The position numbers and the translations under genes were made by a program. A stretch of DNA of 38,843 bases from an uncultured Lachnobacterium sp. (GTDB lineage Bacteria; Bacillota; Clostridia; Lachnospirales; Lachnospiraceae). Location: NCBI GenBank assembly GCA_937889225.1, contig CALAST010000074.1:1-38843 (forward strand). The letters run 5' to 3'. Of the stretch, positions 34,166-38,843 are shown piece after piece (position 1 is the stretch's first letter; each line of letters starts with the position of its first letter). The notes below the pieces were generated by a model that was not told where the DNA came from, made no database searches, and saw nothing but the letters and a program-made list of their open reading frames with translations.

Positions 34166-34220
34166 AACATGAGTTCAATAATAGAAATAATTATTTTTCT
34201 TAATTTATTGAACTCACGTT
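34166..34220. repeat. 16-base inverted repeat after the 674-residue gene
   Basis: AACATGAGTTCAATAA (34166-34181) and TTATTGAACTCACGTT (34205-34220) pair with one wobble. The 23-base interior holds a second palindrome (AAATAATTATTT). It lies 36 bases past the stop of the 674-residue GT2 gene and touches the folded element. There is no T-run of terminator quality after it on the minus strand (GTTTAACC), so it may be a weak terminator, an operator or the end of a small mobile element. Confidence 0.5.
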
Positions 34221-34256
34221 ATATTATATAATTTAAATAAAAAATGTTATCATATC

Positions 34257-36281
34257 TCAATTATTTATCGCTTCCACCAAAATGTTCTCCATCTCTATCA
34301 ATTCCGCATCTTCCGGCAGCATACCACGAAGCTGTTTTACAACCGAAAATGCTTCCTGCAACATTCCCTTTTCTACCATTGCAAAAATTTGCGGTTTCAT
34401 GCTGTTTGCCATTTGAAGCAATTCATTTTGTGCATTTTGGGAAGCTGTTTGCACCTTATCACGTTCTTCCCCGATTAAAACAGCATACTGTTTCACAATT
34501 TCACCCAACAATGACCATTCTTTTGCTGCTTTTTTGATATATTGCAGTCTTTTACTCCAATCCGCTTCTTTACAACCAAATGCCTCACTCAGCCAAAATG
34601 CCGCCCTAATTTCTTCCGGAAGAAATTCCATTTCTTCTAAAAAAGCTGCATCTGTATAGACAAACCCTGCATAATGCAAATTTGCAAATGTAAAATCATA
34701 GAGCACTTGTGTTATGGTCTGGTAATCCATCTTCTGCACATTTTCTTTTTGTGCATAAACCTGTTTCATTTTCGCAATTTCTGTTTTCATGTCAAAAAAG
34801 GCATATCGAATATCATCTGTACTACAGATTTCTCCCAAATGCTGACTAATCGTTTCCCAATATAAACCATACCCTTTTGATTCCAAAACCATCATCTGTG
34901 CCATCCATTGAGACATTGGCAGGGATAATAACAGTTCTTCTAATGGTAAAAGACCTGCCTGTGCCATATTCCAAATACTCTCTGCTATATTTAAAAATTC
35001 TCCATTTTGCTCCAGTTTTTGTTCCATATCCGAAATCAACAAAGACTGCCATTTTGTAAAACAATTCAACTGCTGTTTGAGCCATTCTTCTTTTTGTTTT
35101 TCATTTAATACTTCCTGATTGTCACATAAAATTTTCGCTAAACCTTCCGCCCAAAGATAACACATCTTCAACTGCATTGGTTTTGTTGTATACTCCGCTA
35201 CCAACACCGCACTTTCTTCTATCAGTTGCCATTGTTCTTCTTTTTCCTCAGATTCATACTGTTTGAAACAAGAAAAATATTCCTGTATACAATCTGTAAT
35301 TATCTTCCATATTATCGTTTCAGGTGCTTCATCTTCCTGATTCCTCTTGTCCAACAGTTCCACTAAATTATTTACGTTCCCTGTTTGCCATATTTCTGCC
35401 AGCCCACTTGCCATCATTGCTGCTAACGTACAACGCACACTCCATGGATTACGCTTATCTGCTATAAATACAGAATAATCTTCCCATAATGCATCCCATT
35501 TTTTCTCATGGATATCCGCAAGCAAAATAGCAGCATAAAAAGACCCTCTGCAAAGATTATGAAATGGCTTTTCTGATGTTTCCGCTATCTTAATTCCATC
35601 TTCACCATTTTTCCGAAGCTTGTCCCACATCTGCATAGATACATATTCCTGTATCATCTGCAATCTCCAACGCAGATTATTCGGTTCTTCTATGATAAGC
35701 GGCTCTAAAATCGCAATATTACGTTCCACGTGTTTCTTACGTTCTTCCTCATTTGTATACACATATCCATAATGATGTACAAATGCATTGATTTTTTTAC
35801 ATTTTCCCCTTGCCGGAACAAGAGATTCATGCACACGTCCCTCGAAATGTGTATCTTCTTCTATGCGAATCATACGGGAAACCCATGTATTGGAATACTC
35901 CGTTCCTTCCATGTTTTTATAATTTCGCACAATATAAGCTGCTTGATGATATTTTTGATATTCACCCGATTTAAAAAAATCAATGATTGGTGTAACATCA
36001 TCAAACCATTCATCATCATCCAAATATAAAAACCACTCGCCTTGTGCTGCCTCTAAACCAATATTTCTAGCTTTTGCAAAATCATTACACCATGTAAACG
36101 GAATGATTTTATCCACATACTGTTCTATCCTTTCTAATAAAGGCTTCTTACAGCCTGTGTCTACTACTATGATTTCCGTATCCAATTCTTTTTTCAAAAG
36201 TTCTAACGATTGCAAACTTTTCTCCGTCGTATCCTCTCTACCGGACACTAACATGGATATTGTTAATTGATATTTACTCAT
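34257..36281 (-). CDS. GT2 glycosyltransferase with helical-repeat tail
   Basis: A 674-residue paralogue of the genes on both sides. GT2 part: LTISMLVSGREDTTEKSL, EIIVVDTGCKKP, TWCNDFAKARNIGLE, LYLDDDEWFDD and GRVHESLVP. Residues about 190-600 are helical repeats with little local similarity to the paralogues. The final segment MKPQIFAMVEKGMLQEAF...LPEDAELIEMENILV matches the conserved tail of the family. ATG behind GGGAAGG. No signal peptide or membrane helix is visible, so it works in the cytoplasm. The conserved catalytic domain and tail with divergent repeats suggest different acceptors recognised through the repeats. Confidence 0.82.
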   Translation of the reverse strand: MSKYQLTISMLVSGREDTTEKSLQSLELLKKELDTEIIVVDTGCKKPLLERIEQYVDKIIPFTWCNDFAKARNIGLEAAQGEWFLYLDDDEWFDDVTPIIDFFKSGEYQKYHQAAYIVRNYKNMEGTEYSNTWVSRMIRIEEDTHFEGRVHESLVPARGKCKKINAFVHHYGYVYTNEEERKKHVERNIAILEPLIIEEPNNLRWRLQMIQEYVSMQMWDKLRKNGEDGIKIAETSEKPFHNLCRGSFYAAILLADIHEKKWDALWEDYSVFIADKRNPWSVRCTLAAMMASGLAEIWQTGNVNNLVELLDKRNQEDEAPETIIWKIITDCIQEYFSCFKQYESEEKEEQWQLIEESAVLVAEYTTKPMQLKMCYLWAEGLAKILCDNQEVLNEKQKEEWLKQQLNCFTKWQSLLISDMEQKLEQNGEFLNIAESIWNMAQAGLLPLEELLLSLPMSQWMAQMMVLESKGYGLYWETISQHLGEICSTDDIRYAFFDMKTEIAKMKQVYAQKENVQKMDYQTITQVLYDFTFANLHYAGFVYTDAAFLEEMEFLPEEIRAAFWLSEAFGCKEADWSKRLQYIKKAAKEWSLLGEIVKQYAVLIGEERDKVQTASQNAQNELLQMANSMKPQIFAMVEKGMLQEAFSVVKQLRGMLPEDAELIEMENILVEAINN

Positions 36282-36436
36282 ACATAACCTTCCCTATCTT
36301 ACTTCATTTTTCCACATTTTATGAACAGATGCGTGTTGTTCCCGTAGCATAATCAGAATCTTTTGTCTGACTTGCTAACATTCTCCTTTATAATCTTTAA
36401 AAGTAAAAAACATATATACACTCTACATAAACATTT

Positions 36437-38644
36437 TTATAACATCGCCAGTCGAATCTCAAGCGACAGCGTAATCAATTCCAAACTATCCGGTTCCATC
36501 TGTTTTAACTGCTGAACAATCGACAACGCCTGGTCATATTGTTTTTTTGCAATACATTTGTGTACTTCTCCCAAAATCTGTGTTTTCAGTTTGTTGAATT
36601 CCTCTTTCTGCCTACGTTTTTTATCCGATTGTTCAAATCCGTACGCTTGAATAAAACTCTTAATCGCATCTGCAAATGTTGGATAATAATCAACGACTTG
36701 ACGTAAAAGTGCTAACATTTCTTTTGGATTTTGTTCTTCAAGACAAAATGCTTGTTCCATAAGAATCCCTGCCTGCCCATAAGACGGTACTAATTCCATA
36801 TGGAGCTCTAAAACTTGTTCTTTATAATACTTCCTTAAGAAATCCATTGTACGAATTGCATATGTAAGCAATGCTTCTCTTTTTTTCGCAAAATTCTGTT
36901 CTCTTGTACTATACAATACTTTTGCTTCTGCAATACGTACAAACAGATATTCATAACGAATATTTTCTTTTGTTTTTATTGCTAAAAATTCTTTCTCAGC
37001 TAACATCAAGTCATTCTTCTCTACTTTCGCAATGAAATCCTGCAAATGTGACTGCCATTTCTCATATGATACAGCCAAATATAACTCTTCCAATGGCATT
37101 TTATATTTAACTGCAATCTTTGTAATTACAGGCGGTGTTAAAAATACATTTTTCGTTTTTTCAAAGAAACCACGCAACGCTTCTTGCAATACTTGCAATA
37201 TTTCCAATATTTTTTCTTCTTTTTGTTTTTGAGACATTTTTTCATTTGAAACAATTTGTTTCAGATAATTATCTGCCGCCAATACCTTTGCATACCAAAT
37301 ATACCAATGTTCGCCTGTAACACCTAACATAATTGACAACAACTTATTATATCCTATTTTATTACGTTCTTCCCATGCATGAATCTCGGGAAAAATCGTA
37401 TTTTGCAATTCTTGATTATCCCACATAGATTGCATAACTTCCGTAAATATCGGTTCATATGCTAACGTTGCCATTGCTTCTATTAAAACAGGCACTAACT
37501 CCATAAATACATAAATCACTTTTTGATTCCATTGCAATAAAGAAAAATACTGCCTTAAGTTTTTTGTGCTCTTTTCTTTCAGACCACTTCCTATTAAAAT
37601 AGAATATGCTCTTTTTGTTGGAATATCATCAAACGCTTCATTTACCAATAAAGCACCCTGTTGATTCGCAAGTCTGTCCGGATATTTTTCCAAATCTTCT
37701 CTTATTATAAAATATGCTTCTATTGATTTTACTGCTAACGTCCATTGTTTTTTTCGAAAAGCCATTACCGCAAATCGTAAATAAATGTATGCTTGACATA
37801 ATGTACTGCAACGTTTATCTGCCAATGCCTTTTTTCCTATTTCTTTTGCCTTTTCATAATCTTCCAGTGCAATTAATGCCTCCATTGCCCCTGCGTAAAA
37901 TGTTCCAATATCACGACTATCTAACTTATCATATCTATCTTTTGTATATTCTAAATTTTCCTCACAAAATTCCCATAACTCTTTCCACATCTTTACAGAA
38001 TTATATTCCTGTGCCAATTGAACTCGCCAACGAAGACATTCTGGTTGTTCCTCTATCATTTCCAAAAGCAACACGGAATTTCGCTTGAACCGTTTTTTGG
38101 TATCTTCTTCTGTCACGCAAATATAACCTGTATGATTTGCAACTGCCCTTATATTTTTGCACTGTCCCGGAACAGGCACTAAATATTCGTGAATTTTACT
38201 CTCAAAATGTGTATCTTTTTTCAGTTTAATAATGCGTGACACCCACGAATCACTATAATATAAAAAATCTATATCATGAAAATTACGCTGAATATAGTTC
38301 GCACAACCATATGTTTTGTACTCTCCACTTTTAAAAAAATGAATAAGTTCTTCTATCTCGACAAACCATTCATCATCGTCAATATATAAAAACCATTCCC
38401 CTTTTGCTAATGCAAGCCCAGCATTTCTTGCTTTGGAAAAATCATTACACCATGTAAAAGAAACGATAGTATCCGTATACTCTTTCAATATCGGACGAAT
38501 TTGCGGGTCAGTACTTGTATCTACTAATATTAATTCACTTGGAATTTGTTCCATAATCGGAATCAATGAATCCAAACATCTGCGAATAGTATCTTTTCTA
38601 TTAGATGCTAAAACGGAAATGGAAAGAATCGGTCTTTTTTGCAT
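36437..38644 (-). CDS. GT2 glycosyltransferase with helical-repeat tail
   Basis: The longest of the three paralogues (735 residues). GT2 part: LSISVLASNRKDTIRRCL, ELILVDTSTDPQI, TWCNDFSKARNAGLALA, LYIDDDEWFVE (Asp cluster 89-91) and SKIHEYLVPV. The rest is a long helical-repeat region, and the tail LKTQILGEVHKCIAKKQYDQAL...EPDSLELITLSLEI is the less well kept version of the common C-terminal segment. ATG with AGGAGA upstream. It is the first gene of the run inside the window; its promoter was not clearly found in the 199 bases to the right edge. In this group of bacteria, genes of this layout often sit next to flagellar genes (recollection, unverified), which would fit with the sigma-D sites here. 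Confidence 0.82.
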   Translation of the reverse strand: MQKRPILSISVLASNRKDTIRRCLDSLIPIMEQIPSELILVDTSTDPQIRPILKEYTDTIVSFTWCNDFSKARNAGLALAKGEWFLYIDDDEWFVEIEELIHFFKSGEYKTYGCANYIQRNFHDIDFLYYSDSWVSRIIKLKKDTHFESKIHEYLVPVPGQCKNIRAVANHTGYICVTEEDTKKRFKRNSVLLLEMIEEQPECLRWRVQLAQEYNSVKMWKELWEFCEENLEYTKDRYDKLDSRDIGTFYAGAMEALIALEDYEKAKEIGKKALADKRCSTLCQAYIYLRFAVMAFRKKQWTLAVKSIEAYFIIREDLEKYPDRLANQQGALLVNEAFDDIPTKRAYSILIGSGLKEKSTKNLRQYFSLLQWNQKVIYVFMELVPVLIEAMATLAYEPIFTEVMQSMWDNQELQNTIFPEIHAWEERNKIGYNKLLSIMLGVTGEHWYIWYAKVLAADNYLKQIVSNEKMSQKQKEEKILEILQVLQEALRGFFEKTKNVFLTPPVITKIAVKYKMPLEELYLAVSYEKWQSHLQDFIAKVEKNDLMLAEKEFLAIKTKENIRYEYLFVRIAEAKVLYSTREQNFAKKREALLTYAIRTMDFLRKYYKEQVLELHMELVPSYGQAGILMEQAFCLEEQNPKEMLALLRQVVDYYPTFADAIKSFIQAYGFEQSDKKRRQKEEFNKLKTQILGEVHKCIAKKQYDQALSIVQQLKQMEPDSLELITLSLEIRLAML

Positions 38645-38843
38645 AATTATCTCCTGCTTTCTTATTTAAAATTAACGGTTACCTAACTATAAGTGTTTTT
38701 CAACAACATTGTTCACTTTAGAAATTTACTCTGTAAAGCTTGTAATCTTAATATACAAGAAAGTGTCTTCGACACTTCAACTCCCCTAACCCCTCAATCT
38801 TGAGGGGAATTAGGGCTTTCTTTTTTCTCCATTATGCTTCATA
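38645..38843. other. leader of the GT2 run and right edge; structured element
   Basis: The first 110 bases next to the gene are AT-rich; TATAGT occurs on the minus strand near 38685 but without a convincing -35 box. Beyond it, 38757-38826 is a folded element: AAGAAAG/CTTTCTT (38757-38763 with 38816-38822) encloses a small hairpin AAGTGTC/GACACTT (38761-38777) and a large hairpin (38784-38815). It shares ACAAGAAA...ACTCCCC(C)TA(A)CCC and the closing TTTCTT with helix C of the element at 34037-34162. Confidence 0.45.
38784..38826 (+). terminator. plus-strand terminator-like hairpin without a visible gene
   Basis: CCCTAACCCCTCAA pairs with TTGAGGGGAATTAGGG (a two-base bulge) and is followed by CTTTCTTTTTTC on the plus strand. 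No plus-strand gene leads into it in the window. It may be the end of an insertion-sequence-like element rather than a working terminator. Confidence 0.55.

Noticed and set aside
1..38843. CRISPR arrays, tRNA or rRNA genes
   Set aside because: No regularly spaced direct repeats and no cloverleaf or rRNA-like conserved sequence was seen; the folded element at 34037-34162 lacks tRNA features such as the T-loop GTTCAAATC and an anticodon arm of correct size.

Overview
The window is AT-rich and looks like a chromosome segment of an anaerobic Firmicute, most likely Lachnospiraceae (Roseburia/Butyrivibrio-like). This rests on the codon use, strong GGAGG-type ribosome sites, the paralogous 'AAA-ATPase-like + PD-(D/E)XK' genes, the sigma-D type promoter and the large GT2/helical-repeat proteins. 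It is inference, not a database match. Every convincing gene is on the minus strand, so transcription runs from the right edge to the left.

Right block (about 38.8 to 25.9 kb), in order of transcription: three long paralogous GT2 glycosyltransferases with helical-repeat tails (735, 674 and 592 aa); a truncated and a full-length AAA-ATPase/nuclease pair; a cytidylyltransferase-oxidoreductase fusion; and an oxidoreductase-glycerophosphodiester phosphodiesterase fusion. The spacer at 33977-34256 holds a striking folded element: four helices meet with no unpaired base between them. A related structure lies at the right edge.

Middle block (25.9 to 18.4 kb): a Uma2-type remnant; a CDP-glycerol glycerophosphotransferase-like gene broken by one in-frame TAA; a LicD phosphotransferase; an O-antigen-ligase/polymerase-like membrane protein; then, behind a near-perfect sigma-D (flagellar sigma) promoter, a membrane-anchored protein and a secreted Thr/Ala/Val-rich surface protein that ends at a strong terminator.

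Left block (18.3 to 0.2 kb): a dense run of glycan genes: TylF-type methyltransferase, GT2, radical SAM protein, RgpF-like protein, GT4, two DXD (GT32-like) transferases, three DUF4422 transferases, a four-domain methyltransferase/kinase-like/cytidylyltransferase protein, a membrane-anchored dUTPase-like protein with its own promoter and terminator, and two TIM-barrel sugar isomerase-like proteins. The outstanding feature is that 11 of these 13 proteins carry the same small Rossmann-like module (a GxG nucleotide-binding loop followed by a D-N-N or similar motif), placed at the N-terminus, in the middle or at the C-terminus of unrelated catalytic domains. I regard this shared module as the best candidate for an undescribed system: a glycan-assembly complex held together, or fed, through a common binding domain.

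Together the genes suggest synthesis of a phosphate-containing, teichoic-acid-like or CDP-polyol-dependent surface glycan. A link to motility is suggested by the sigma-D promoter, and a secreted protein may be the acceptor. No Wzx flippase, ABC exporter, regulator, tRNA, rRNA or CRISPR array is visible, so export must be encoded outside the window.
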